Shown here one piece after another: positions 22,617-30,909 of a stretch of 64,000 nt of DNA. A program made the translations under genes and the position numbers. The notes below the pieces were generated by a model that was given only the letters and a program-made list of their open reading frames with translations, made no database searches and was not told the DNA's origin. Source of the stretch: JADZEM01 sp046328125 (GTDB lineage: Bacteria; Chloroflexota; UBA6077; JACCZL01). Within the stretch, counting starts at the first letter, position 1; every line of letters begins with the position of its first letter. Location of the stretch: assembly GCA_046328125.1 (NCBI GenBank), contig JAXLXF010000009.1, positions 124,001 to 188,000 of the forward strand, written 5' to 3'.

Positions 22617-25262
22617 GTGGGCGACAACAACATACTGACCTCTGGCCGCCCGTGGAGCTGGGCTATCGTGCGGCGCGTGACGAGCGTGCTGGTGGCGCTG
22701 GCAACGGCCGCCATGCTGATCCAGCCGACGACCGAGCCGGCGCACGGCGCGCTGGCCGCCACCCGCCTGGACTGGGGCAGCAAGCCCTCGATGCTGACAC
22801 CTCGCAACAATCTGGCGCTGGCAGCGGCGCCGAACGGCAAGCTGTACGTCGTCGGCGGGATCGACGGCGCCAGCATTGTCGGCACCGTCGAGGAGTACGA
22901 TCCGGCCACGAACGTCTGGACGCCGAGGACCAGTATACTGACCCCTCGCTCGGATCTCGGCCTGGCAGCGGCGCCAAACGGCAAACTGTACGCCGTCGGC
23001 GGCGACGGTGGTGCCGGCACGGTCGGCACGGTTGAGGAGTACGATCCGGCCACGAACGTCTGGATGCCGAAGACCAGTATGCCAACGCCTCGCAGTGGCC
23101 TCGGTCTGGCCGCAGGGTCGAACGGCAAGCTGTACGCCATCGGCGGGGTCAGCGGCGGCGTTCTCGGCACCGTCGAGGAGTACGACCCGGCCACGAACGT
23201 CTGGACGAACTGCGGCGGTACCCCGGCGGCTACGGCCTGCCGGGTGATGCCCACCGCGCGAACCGGGCTTGGTCTGGCGGCGGCGACGAACGGTAAGCTG
23301 TACGCCGTCGGCGGGTTCGGCGGTAGCAGCGCCGTCGAGGAGTACGACCCGGCCACCAACACCTGGACGCCGAAGACCAGTCTGCCGATAGCTTTCCAGT
23401 TTGTTGACCTCGCGGCGGCGCCGAACGGCAAGCTGTACGCCATCAACGACTTCGGCACTCGCCAGGTCCTGGAGTACGACCCGGCCACCAACATCTGGAC
23501 AAATTGCGGCGGCACCCCGACAGTCACGGCCTGCCAGGCGGTGCCCACTGGGCGTGATTTCAAGGCGCTGGCGGCGGCGCCCAATGGCCGGCTCTACGCT
23601 ATGGGCGGGTTTAACTTCGGCTTTGGTGTGAACCCCGCGGTTGAGGAGTACGACCCGGCCGTCAACGCCTGGGCTGGCGCGCCGGCGGTGCAGGGATTGC
23701 CGGTGGGGCTGCAGTTCGCCGCCAGCGCGGTCTTCCAGGGGCGGATCTACGTCTTCGGGGGCGGCGCGCCGGCGGTCAAGGACACGGTGTACGAGTACAC
23801 GCCGCCGGCGAACGGGATTGGGCTGGGAAGCTGGCGCGGTCCCCTGGCGACGATGCCGACCGCGCGGTCTGGGGCGGCGGCGGTGCTGGCCTCGAACAAC
23901 AAGATCTACGTGGTCGGTGGGGGCTCCACGCAGGCGATCTGCGCGCCGTTGGGCACCTGCACGACCGTCGAGGAGTACACCCCTCCCGTCAATGGCGTCG
24001 GCAACGGGAGCTGGAAGGGCGTGGCGGACGGCATCAAGCAGCTCAACGTGAGCCGCTTCCAGGCCGGGCTGGCGCTGTCCACGAGCAACAACAAGATCTA
24101 CATCGCTGGCGGGAGCACCGACAACGGAACGACCAGACTGGAGACGGTGGAAGAGTACGACCCGGTCGCAAACACGGTCTGGCGACCGGTGGCGTCGATG
24201 GTTCAGAAGCGTATTGGCCTGGGACTGGCCGAAGCGGGAGACGGCAAGCTGTACGCGGTGGGCGGTATCGACGGCGGCAACCCGCTGACCACGGTGGAGC
24301 GGTTCACGGTGCCGCCGACCACGGCGACGACCGGGAGCTGGGAGGGTGTGGGGAGCGTCGTGCAGTTGCCGGTGGGGCGCGCGTTTCACGGGCTGGTAGC
24401 CTCCAACGGCAACCTGTTCGTCGTCGGCGGCGCCGGGCTGGCCCCCGGCGCGCTCAACAAGAACGACGTCTTCGAGCTCGATCCGACGGCGACCGGTGGG
24501 TTTGGCGCCTGGAGCGTCAACACCAGCCTGCCGAACCAGCCGATCCGCGCCCCGATGCCGACGGCACGGTTTGCCCATACGGTGGCGGTGGTCAACCAGG
24601 GCCTGTACGCCATCGGCGGCACCACGACTGGGAGCGATTACCTGACGCTCGTCGAGCGAGCGGTAGTGACGCGGCTGCCGGGCGCGAGCGCCGGCGGACC
24701 GTATACCGGCAAGACCGGGCAGGCGCTCCAGCTCAACGGGACCGGCAACGACGCTGACGGCGACTCGCTGACGTTCGCCTGGGACCTCGGCGGGCTGTTG
24801 CTCTTCAACGTCGCCGGCCAGAGCCCGAGCCCGACCATCAGCCTGAAGAACGGCACCTTCCCGGTCTACGTGCGGGCGCTGGACAGCAACGGCGGCTACA
24901 CGGTGAGCCAGAAGACGACGCTGACGGTGACCTGCGGCCCCCGCCCGAACGTGCAGGTGCAGACGGTCAAGCTGGCAGCAGGGCAGGTGAAGACCACGCT
25001 GACCTCGGGGCAGGGCGCGTTCACCGGCAACCTGAGCATCGGCCTGCCGAGCGCCAATCCGCCGCGCAACATCGTGAATGCCCGTGTGGACGTCCAGGGC
25101 GGCCAGCAGAACATCACCACCAACACCACCGTCCCGATCTCCGGCACCAGCGTGGTACTGACGATCACGCGGGTCAACCCGGGCGCGGTGATGGTGCCGC
25201 TGTCGATCTCGGATGGCTGCGACGCCTGGAACAGCTTCGTGGGGTTTGGCACGGGGGTGTAA
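22617..25262 (+). CDS. Secreted Kelch-repeat protein with PKD-like domain
   Basis: 881 residues, GTG start with GGGAG upstream. A signal segment (VLVALATAAMLIQ and on, about 24-40) precedes roughly ten to twelve Kelch motifs (residues about 55-680), each with a core like KLYAVGG, then VEEYDPATNVW. Together these would form one or two beta-propellers. A PKD-like Ig fold follows at about 685-770 (GPYTGKTGQALQLNG, then NDADGDSLTFAWDL), then a C-terminal beta domain of about 90 residues. Several Kelch units are close to identical at DNA level, which suggests recent internal duplication. Likely surface adhesion or carbohydrate-binding; no catalytic residues seen. The 215-base gap upstream is a divergent promoter region. 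Confidence 0.88.
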   Translation: MGDNNILTSGRPWSWAIVRRVTSVLVALATAAMLIQPTTEPAHGALAATRLDWGSKPSMLTPRNNLALAAAPNGKLYVVGGIDGASIVGTVEEYDPATNVWTPRTSILTPRSDLGLAAAPNGKLYAVGGDGGAGTVGTVEEYDPATNVWMPKTSMPTPRSGLGLAAGSNGKLYAIGGVSGGVLGTVEEYDPATNVWTNCGGTPAATACRVMPTARTGLGLAAATNGKLYAVGGFGGSSAVEEYDPATNTWTPKTSLPIAFQFVDLAAAPNGKLYAINDFGTRQVLEYDPATNIWTNCGGTPTVTACQAVPTGRDFKALAAAPNGRLYAMGGFNFGFGVNPAVEEYDPAVNAWAGAPAVQGLPVGLQFAASAVFQGRIYVFGGGAPAVKDTVYEYTPPANGIGLGSWRGPLATMPTARSGAAAVLASNNKIYVVGGGSTQAICAPLGTCTTVEEYTPPVNGVGNGSWKGVADGIKQLNVSRFQAGLALSTSNNKIYIAGGSTDNGTTRLETVEEYDPVANTVWRPVASMVQKRIGLGLAEAGDGKLYAVGGIDGGNPLTTVERFTVPPTTATTGSWEGVGSVVQLPVGRAFHGLVASNGNLFVVGGAGLAPGALNKNDVFELDPTATGGFGAWSVNTSLPNQPIRAPMPTARFAHTVAVVNQGLYAIGGTTTGSDYLTLVERAVVTRLPGASAGGPYTGKTGQALQLNGTGNDADGDSLTFAWDLGGLLLFNVAGQSPSPTISLKNGTFPVYVRALDSNGGYTVSQKTTLTVTCGPRPNVQVQTVKLAAGQVKTTLTSGQGAFTGNLSIGLPSANPPRNIVNARVDVQGGQQNITTNTTVPISGTSVVLTITRVNPGAVMVPLSISDGCDAWNSFVGFGTGV

Positions 25263-25306
25263 GAGACCCCGCCCCCTTCTCCCGTGCGCGGGCGAGGGGC
25301 TCCCCG
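25263..25306. repeat. Short C-rich repeat after the Kelch gene
   Basis: ACCCCGCCCCCTTCTCCCG followed by GCGCGGGCGAGGGG, a degenerate member of the C-rich family, right after the stop codon. The inverted arms could form a small hairpin and serve as a terminator. Confidence 0.45.
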
Positions 25307-25366
25307 GTCGACCGTTCAGCGGTGGTACCATGTCGTTGTCGATGGTCAAACCGAGGAGTGCCACAG

Positions 25367-25696
25367 ATGAGCCTGCTGCAGGAGATCGAGGATCGATTGG
25401 CTCAGCTGTCGCGCGCTGAGAAGGTGCAGTTGTTCCAACTGGTCGCCCAGGACATCGGTGAGACGTTCTCAGGAGTAGAGAGTAATCCAGGTATCATGGG
25501 CGGTGACCCGTGCATCGTCGGGACGAGGATTCCCATCTGGCTCCTGGAGCAGGCTCGCCGGTTAGGCGCCAGTGAGTCCGATCTGCTGCTGGATTACCCC
25601 TCGTTGCGTGCTGAGGATCTCGTGAACGCCTGGGCGTATGCGCGCGCGCATCGCGACGAGATCGACCGTCTCATCGACGAGCACGAATCGGCGTAG
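25367..25696 (+). CDS. DUF433 antitoxin
   Basis: 109 residues, ATG with GAGGAG eight bases upstream. The second half has the DUF433 signature: NPGIMGGDPCIVGTRIPIWL, then ESDLLLDYPSLRAEDLVNAW, a winged-helix-like fold. DUF433 proteins are antitoxins of DUF5615 PIN-like proteins, and such a gene follows directly. The N-terminal 45 residues (EIEDRLAQLSRAEKVQLFQL) form an extra helical segment also common in this family. DNA binding and autoregulation are expected from the family, not shown here. Confidence 0.87.
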   Translation: MSLLQEIEDRLAQLSRAEKVQLFQLVAQDIGETFSGVESNPGIMGGDPCIVGTRIPIWLLEQARRLGASESDLLLDYPSLRAEDLVNAWAYARAHRDEIDRLIDEHESA

Positions 25697-25699
25697 CCG

Positions 25700-25921
25700 G
25701 TGGCTCGTCTCTTCTCAGACGAGAACTTTTCACTTCGTGTCGTCCGAGCGCTCCGTGTGCTCGATCATGACGTGCTCACGACCCGCGAGGCTGGCCTGGC
25801 GAACCAGGGCATCGACGATCCCGACATTCTCGCAGCTGCGACCGTGGACGGACGTGCGATCCTGACCGACAACCGCCGCGACTTTGTTCGGCTCCACATG
25901 CAACGACCAGATCATTTCTGA
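25700..25921 (+). CDS. DUF5615 PIN-like toxin, C-terminally truncated
   Basis: 73 residues, GTG start three bases after the antitoxin stop. The fold signature is clear: MARLFSDENFSLRVVRALRV with the first acidic residue in DEN, then VDGRAILTDNRRDFVRLH with the second in TDNRRDF. Family members usually run to about 110 residues, with a strand and helix after the -RPDH- motif. Here the frame stops at RPDHF, only 49 bases before the next gene, and the missing C-terminus is not in another frame. So the gene appears truncated, probably inactive. Confidence 0.78.
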   Translation: MARLFSDENFSLRVVRALRVLDHDVLTTREAGLANQGIDDPDILAAATVDGRAILTDNRRDFVRLHMQRPDHF

Positions 25922-25969
25922 CCGTGCAATGGTGGTCCGACGGCGCCTCGCGGCCGAATACTGTAGGCG

Positions 25970-26869
25970 ATGGCAGCAGAGGCTCTCCCCGAACCGCATC
26001 CGCCGCTCCCCGAGCGCAGCGCCGACAGCATCGCCTGGAAGATCAACAGCGAGATCGTGCTGCTGCTGGGCTGGAACCCGGCCGTGCTGCTCCAGGTGGC
26101 ACATCCGCTGGTGGCGGCCGGCGTCACGGATCACAGCCTCTTCCTGACCGACCCGGCCGGGCGCACGAAGCGGTTCCGTCGCACCCTCAACGCGATGTTC
26201 GACCTGACGTTCGGGCTGCCCGCCGAGGTCCAGCGAGCCGCGGACGGCATCAACGCCATCCACGACCGGGTCCACGGCCGGCTGCGGCAGGCGGCCGGCC
26301 CGTACACCGCCGGCCACTCCTACTCGGCCCACGATCCGGAGCTGCTGCGCTGGGTCCACTGCACGATGCTGGAGGTGTTCCCGCGCACCTACCGGCTGTA
26401 CGTGGGCACGCTCACGGACGCAGAGTGGGACCGCTACTGCGCCGAAGCGAGCCGGGTCGAGCCACTGCTGGGCGTCCCTGAGGGGTTCCTGCCGTCCAGC
26501 CTGCCCGAGTTGAGAGCCTACATGCGGGAGATGCTCGCGAGCGGCCAGATCGCAGTCAGCGAAGAGTCGCGGGTGCTGGCCGCCGAGATCCTGCACCCGA
26601 TCCTGCCGCCGGCCCTGATGCCACTCTCACCCTTCTTCCGCCTGCCGATGGTGGGCCTGTTGCCGCCGTCGGTGCGGGCGGCGTACGGGTTCGCCTGGGA
26701 TGCCCGAAGGGAGCACCTGCTCCAGGACAGTGCCCGCCTGGTCCGTCCGCTGCTGGCCCTGACCCCGAGCCTCCTTCGGCACTGGCCGGCCGCGCGGCGG
26801 GCGTTTGCGAGAGCGCGGCGCGGGGAGCTGGAGCCGCCCGCTCCGGTTCGTCGCCCGGCCGCCAGTTAA
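25970..26869 (+). CDS. Oxygenase MpaB-family protein (DUF2236)
   Basis: 299 residues. Contains the DUF2236 features: WKINSEIVLLLGWNPAVLLQ, then AHPLVAAGVTDHS, where the His acts as a haem ligand in latex-clearing protein, RFRRTLNAMFDLTFG, and HDPELLRWVHCTMLEVF. The family includes the mycophenolate oxidase MpaB' and the rubber oxygenase Lcp, and most bacterial members have no known substrate. No signal peptide, so probably cytoplasmic or peripheral. It follows the truncated toxin gene and precedes a promoter region. Confidence 0.88.
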   Translation: MAAEALPEPHPPLPERSADSIAWKINSEIVLLLGWNPAVLLQVAHPLVAAGVTDHSLFLTDPAGRTKRFRRTLNAMFDLTFGLPAEVQRAADGINAIHDRVHGRLRQAAGPYTAGHSYSAHDPELLRWVHCTMLEVFPRTYRLYVGTLTDAEWDRYCAEASRVEPLLGVPEGFLPSSLPELRAYMREMLASGQIAVSEESRVLAAEILHPILPPALMPLSPFFRLPMVGLLPPSVRAAYGFAWDARREHLLQDSARLVRPLLALTPSLLRHWPAARRAFARARRGELEPPAPVRRPAAS

Positions 26870-26911
26870 CGGCCGATTCGGGCGAAATAACGTCCTGTTA
26901 AGGTCCGGGCC

Positions 26912-26940
26912 TTGATTGTCAGGCCATACTTGTCTATCGT
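26912..26940 (+). promoter_or_regulatory. Possible sigma-70-type promoter for the ABC cassette
   Basis: TTGATT (26912-26917) and TATCGT (26935-26940) are spaced by 17 bases, upstream of the first permease gene in an AT-richer patch. Only partial matches to the consensus; no operator recognised. Confidence 0.3.
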
Positions 26941-26968
26941 CGTGGTCACGGCGCGCGGCTCGGGGTAA

Positions 26969-28057
26969 GTGCCCGACGCGACGCCCCACCAGGCACCAGA
27001 CGCACCAGACAGGCGAAGGACGGATGTGAGCTCTGACGTAGGCGGGGGGCAGACGAGCGGCTCGATGGCCGACGTTTCGATCCGGCAGCCGGCGCCGATC
27101 CCGGGTCTGCGTCGGCTGGTCTCGCGCAAGGTGAAGGAGCGCGCGCTCGGGTACGCGTTCCTGGCCCCGGCCGTCGCGATCGTCGCCGTCTTCGAGCTGT
27201 ACCCGCTGTTCTACGGCTTCTACATCAGCCTGTGTGACTGGCGGCTCGGGTGTCAGGCGATCGTCGGCGCGGACAACTACACGCGCGGCCTGACGGACCC
27301 CGCGATGTGGTACGCGCTGCTGGTCACCGCGACGTACTCCCTCATTACCGTGCCGGTCCAGCTGGGGCTCGGGTTCATTCTCGCGGTCCTGCTGTTCCAG
27401 CGTGTCGGCGGCCACGAGCTGTTCCGGATGATGATGTTCCTGCCGTACATCACCTCCACGGTGGCATCGGCGGCGGTCTGGAGCTACATCTACAGCCCGG
27501 ACAACGGCCTGCTGAACACCCTGCTCCGGGCGATCGGCCTGCCGGGACTGCGCTGGCTCGGCGAGCCGGCCGGGGTGTTCGCGCTGATCGCCCAGAACTT
27601 CGGCGTGACGTTACCGGTCTGGGCGCACGGCCCGAGCATGGCGCTGGTCTCGGTTTCGCTCTACACCACCTGGGTCTTCATCGGCTACGACATCACGATC
27701 TTCCTGGCCGGCCTCGTGAACATCAACGCCGAGCTGTATGAAGCGGCCAGAGTGGACGGCGCCAAAGGCTGGATCCTCCTCAGACACATTACGATCCCGC
27801 TGATGTCCCCGACGATCTTCTTTCTCCTGGTCGTGACCGTTATCGGAACCTTCAAGGCGTTCAACCACATTTTCGTGATGACCGGCGGCGGCCCGGGCGA
27901 CTCCACCCAGACCGCCAGCATCTTGATCTTCCAGCAGCTGTACGCCAACAATCGGTACGGCTACGCCGCCGCCCTGGCGTTCATCCTGTTCACCGTCATC
28001 CTGACGCTGACACTGCTCCAGAACTACTTTGCCGGCCGCCGGGTGGTCTACGAATGA
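26969..28057 (+). CDS. ABC sugar transporter permease (MalF/UgpA type)
   Basis: 362 residues if the GTG at 26969 is used; an ATG at 27065 would give 330 and neither has a strong ribosome site. Six membrane helices, first at ALGYAFLAPAVAIVAVFEL. The ATPase-contact EAA loop is EAARVDGAKGWILLRHITIP followed by LMSP. This is the MalF-like half of a carbohydrate importer. It has a long loop between helices that includes FGVTLPVWAHGP. The gene overlaps the next permease by four bases (ATGA). The cassette order is permease, permease, binding protein, with no ATPase gene. Confidence 0.92.
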   Translation: MPDATPHQAPDAPDRRRTDVSSDVGGGQTSGSMADVSIRQPAPIPGLRRLVSRKVKERALGYAFLAPAVAIVAVFELYPLFYGFYISLCDWRLGCQAIVGADNYTRGLTDPAMWYALLVTATYSLITVPVQLGLGFILAVLLFQRVGGHELFRMMMFLPYITSTVASAAVWSYIYSPDNGLLNTLLRAIGLPGLRWLGEPAGVFALIAQNFGVTLPVWAHGPSMALVSVSLYTTWVFIGYDITIFLAGLVNINAELYEAARVDGAKGWILLRHITIPLMSPTIFFLLVVTVIGTFKAFNHIFVMTGGGPGDSTQTASILIFQQLYANNRYGYAAALAFILFTVILTLTLLQNYFAGRRVVYE

Positions 28058-28968
28058 TCGGGACGGCCGCCGACACCGCCACGACCGCCCGGGCCGCGGC
28101 CCGCACCGGCCGCCTGACCGTCGGCGGGATCCTGGTGCAGTCCGTCATCGCGATCGCGGCGGTGGCCGCCGTGGTGCCGTTCCTGTACATGCTGACGACC
28201 GCCTTCAAGACGTACGCGGCGGTCATCAACAACGTCATCTGGCCGTGGCCGCCATTCGGCGGCGAGTCGCTGCAAGTCGGAAACTTCTGGCAGGCGATCA
28301 CCACCACCGGCTGGGACAACCAATGGGGGATGTACCTGTTCTTCCGCTACCTGGCGAACAGCATCATCGTGACCGGGTGCATCGTCTTCGGCTCGCTGGT
28401 GACGTCCAGCCTGGCGGCGTACGCGCTCGGACGAATGGACTTGCCGGGCAAGCAGATCCTGTTCGTCGGGGTGCTGGTCACCATGATGATGCCGGAGGAT
28501 CTGACGCTGGTCCCGAAGCTGGTCATGATGTTCAACTTCCGCTGGTACAACACCTACTTCGCGCTGATCGTGCCGTCCCTGGTGAGCGTCTTCTCGATTT
28601 TCCTGCTGCGCCAGTTCTTCATGCAGATCCCGAAAGACCTGTTCGAGGCCGCGATGCTCGACGGGATGGGACATCTTCGCTTCCTGATCTCGATCGTGGT
28701 GCCGCTCAGCAAGCCGGCCCTGCTGACGGTGGGCCTGCTCAACTTCATCTGGGCCTGGGACGCGTTCAAGTGGCCGCTGCTGGTCACCCGTGACAGCAGC
28801 ATGCGGGTGCTGTCGGTCGGCTTGCAGCAGTTCATGCAGGGCCAGGGGACGCAGGTGCACCTGTTGATGGCGTTCGCCACGATGGTGATCGTGCCGGTCC
28901 TGATCCTCTACTTCATCACCCAGAAGCAGTTCCGGGAGGGCATCCTCAACGCCGGCCTCAAAGGATAG
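28054..28968 (+). CDS. ABC sugar transporter permease (MalG/UgpE type)
   Basis: 304 residues. Six helices, starting with VQSVIAIAAVAAVVPFLYML and the MalG-type motif TTAFKTYA directly after. The EAA loop is FEAAMLDGMGHLRFLISIVV followed by PLSKPALLTV. It pairs with the MalF-like permease upstream, with which it overlaps by four bases, to form the transmembrane channel. Downstream lies the binding-protein gene after a 106-base gap occupied by an inverted repeat. Confidence 0.93.
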   Translation: MIGTAADTATTARAAARTGRLTVGGILVQSVIAIAAVAAVVPFLYMLTTAFKTYAAVINNVIWPWPPFGGESLQVGNFWQAITTTGWDNQWGMYLFFRYLANSIIVTGCIVFGSLVTSSLAAYALGRMDLPGKQILFVGVLVTMMMPEDLTLVPKLVMMFNFRWYNTYFALIVPSLVSVFSIFLLRQFFMQIPKDLFEAAMLDGMGHLRFLISIVVPLSKPALLTVGLLNFIWAWDAFKWPLLVTRDSSMRVLSVGLQQFMQGQGTQVHLLMAFATMVIVPVLILYFITQKQFREGILNAGLKG

Positions 28969-28970
28969 GG

Positions 28971-29066
28971 ACGAGGGGTGAGGGACGAGGGGCGAGCAAT
29001 CTCTCTCGTGGATCACTCGTCTCTTACCCCTCGTCCCTCGCCCCTCACAACTCGCCCCTCAGAGGA
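28971..29066. repeat. Inverted repeat between permease and binding-protein genes
   Basis: Left arm GACGAGGGGTGAGGGACGAG (from 28971) and right arm around 29031-29066 with CCCCTCGTCCCTCGCCCCTC can pair over about 20 bases. The GACGAGGGG-type units recall the heptamer repeats elsewhere. A hairpin here inside an operon could set the ratio of permease to binding-protein mRNA, a known function of repeats at this position in maltose-type operons. Confidence 0.65.
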
Positions 29067-29074
29067 GAGACGCG

Positions 29075-30628
29075 ATGCGGACTCAGCGACGGATCATCGC
29101 CATACTGCTGACGCTCGGGCTGTTCTTGACGGCCTGCGGCCAGAGCGCCCAGCCAGCGGCCACCTCGGCACCGGCCAAGCCCGCCGAAGCCGCCAAGCCG
29201 ACCGAAGCGGCCAAGCCCGCCGAGAGTAAGCCGGCCGCTCCAGCCGCCCAGCCGGCCGCCACCACCGCGCCGGCCGCTGCCGCGCCGGCCGCTGCCGCCA
29301 AACCGACCGAGGCCGCCAAGCCAGTCGCCGTCAGCAACCCCCCGACGGCGCCCGAGATGGTCGATTCGATCGACCTGACCGGCAAGAACGTCGAGGTGGT
29401 GTACTGGCACAACCGGCCACAGAAGGACCAGGATCTGCTGCAGCAGATGTTCGACGAGTTCAACAAGTCGAACCCGTACGGCATCAAGGCGCGGGCCGAG
29501 ATCGCCGGCGCGAGCTACCCAGACGTCTACAACAAGGTGAGCGCGGCGATTCAGGCCGGCCAGCCGCCCGAGATGTCGGTGGCGTACCAGAACCAGGCCG
29601 CGTTCTATCGGTCCACGGGCGCGATCGTCGATCTGAACCCGTTTATCAAGAGCAAGAAGTACGGCCTCAGCGACGACGACCAGAAGGACTACTTCCAGAC
29701 CTTCCTGGACAGCGACGTCAACCCGCAGTTCCAGGGCGAGCGGCTCGGCTTCCCGACCCAGCGCTCGATCGAAGTGCTGTACTACAACGCGGACTGGCTC
29801 AAGCAACTGGGCTACAACGAGCCTCCCAAGGACTGGAAGACCTGGGAAGAGGCCGCCTGCAAGGCGAGCAACGCCGGGGCCAACAAGTACGGCTGGGCGT
29901 TCCGCCACGACGCCTCGAACTTCGCCTCGCAGGTGTTCTCGCGCGGCGGCACGATCCTGAACAAGGAAGGCTCGGCGTACGTCTTCAACAGCGAGGCGGG
30001 CGTCGAGACGACGGCGATGATCCAGCGCATGTTCAAGAACAAGTGCGCCGTCGAGATTCCAACCAGCGAGCGGAACGGCGAGCAGAACCGCTTCGCAGCC
30101 GGCCAGATCCTGTTCGTGATCGCCAGCTCCTCCGGCCTGCCGTTCTACCAGGATGCCATCAGCAAGGGCTCCAACTTCAAGTGGGACATCGGGCTGCTGC
30201 CGAACAACGGCAAGCCGGCCGTGAACCTGTACGGCGCGAGCGTCTCGGTGTTCAAGACGACGCCTGAGAAGGAGCTGGCGACCTGGCTGGTGATCAAGTA
30301 CCTCGGCGAGAAGGCCCAGACGACCAAATGGGCCATCAACAGTGGCTACCTGCCGGTCCGTCAGAGCGCCAAGGCGGACGTGGTGGCGGCCTACAAGGCC
30401 GACCCGAAGTGGGGCGCAGCCGCCGACTCGTACGCCAGGATGTTCGACTGGTTCCAGTACGCGATGGTCGAGTCGCCGGTGGCCGGCTACGACCCGGTCC
30501 GCGACGTGATCGACAAGGAAGTGGCGACGAAGGCTGCCACGGACCCGAACGCCGATCCGAAGAAGCTGGTGGACGACGCGGTCGCGAAGGCGAACGGCAT
30601 CCTCAAGGAGAACGCCCCGAAGCGGTAG
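29075..30628 (+). CDS. ABC transporter extracellular solute-binding lipoprotein (family 1)
   Basis: 517 residues. Lipoprotein signal with lipobox LTAC (Cys21). Residues about 25-95 are a Pro/Ala/Lys linker built of PAEAAKP-like units, common in Chloroflexota. The binding domain starts at KNVEVVYWHNRPQKDQDLLQ, with PPEMSVAYQNQAAFYRSTGA and DWLKQLGYNEPPKDWKTWEE as typical family-1 stretches. It would capture an oligosaccharide or related solute outside and deliver it to the two permeases upstream. Sequence does not tell the ligand. A hairpin terminator follows. Confidence 0.93.
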   Translation: MRTQRRIIAILLTLGLFLTACGQSAQPAATSAPAKPAEAAKPTEAAKPAESKPAAPAAQPAATTAPAAAAPAAAAKPTEAAKPVAVSNPPTAPEMVDSIDLTGKNVEVVYWHNRPQKDQDLLQQMFDEFNKSNPYGIKARAEIAGASYPDVYNKVSAAIQAGQPPEMSVAYQNQAAFYRSTGAIVDLNPFIKSKKYGLSDDDQKDYFQTFLDSDVNPQFQGERLGFPTQRSIEVLYYNADWLKQLGYNEPPKDWKTWEEAACKASNAGANKYGWAFRHDASNFASQVFSRGGTILNKEGSAYVFNSEAGVETTAMIQRMFKNKCAVEIPTSERNGEQNRFAAGQILFVIASSSGLPFYQDAISKGSNFKWDIGLLPNNGKPAVNLYGASVSVFKTTPEKELATWLVIKYLGEKAQTTKWAINSGYLPVRQSAKADVVAAYKADPKWGAAADSYARMFDWFQYAMVESPVAGYDPVRDVIDKEVATKAATDPNADPKKLVDDAVAKANGILKENAPKR

Positions 30629-30653
30629 TCACGCTTCGCGAGCGTGCCACTGT

Positions 30654-30681
30654 GAGCCGGACCTCGTACGGGGTCCGGCTC
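30654..30681 (+). terminator. Rho-independent-like terminator after the binding-protein gene
   Basis: Perfect 10-base stem GAGCCGGACC / GGTCCGGCTC with an 8-base loop, 26 bases after the stop codon, followed by GCTGTCTTA. The T-tract is poor, as often in GC-rich genomes. Confidence 0.75.
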
Positions 30682-30782
30682 GCTGTCTTAGACGCGCGGG
30701 AGATCAGGGGCAGCGACGGGGGCGGCGAAGACGGTTTCGACGATGGGCGGTTGTCCGCGTCGTTTGACACCGAGCGCCTCGT

Positions 30783-30892
30783 CGGGGTTTGAAAGCCCCG
30801 CCTACAGTCATGGCGTCGCGCTGCGACGCCGGAGCACACCATCATGTCGCAGCGCGACATCTGATTGTAGACGTGGGTTTCAACCCACGGCC
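30783..30892. repeat. Hairpin-ended dispersed repeat, copy A
   Basis: About 110 bases with a hairpin at each end: GGGGTTTGAAAGCCCC (30784-30799) and GTGGGTTTCAACCCAC (30873-30888). Inside are CCTACAGTCATGGCGTCGCG at the left, a second stem with GTCGCAGCGCGAC, and GTAGACGTGGG at the right. Copy B is at 34950-35058 and a split copy C at 56055-58584. It lies between the binding-protein terminator and the 3' end of the M23 gene. Confidence 0.88.
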
Positions 30893-30909
30893 GAGCTGGC
30901 GCGAGGAAG

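Noticed and set aside
22398..25364. Long minus-strand open frame (988 codons) opposite the Kelch gene
   Set aside because: It is rich in Arg/His/Arg-Gly and mirrors the codon bias of the plus-strand Kelch gene, whose product has clear repeats and a signal peptide. A GC-bias shadow.
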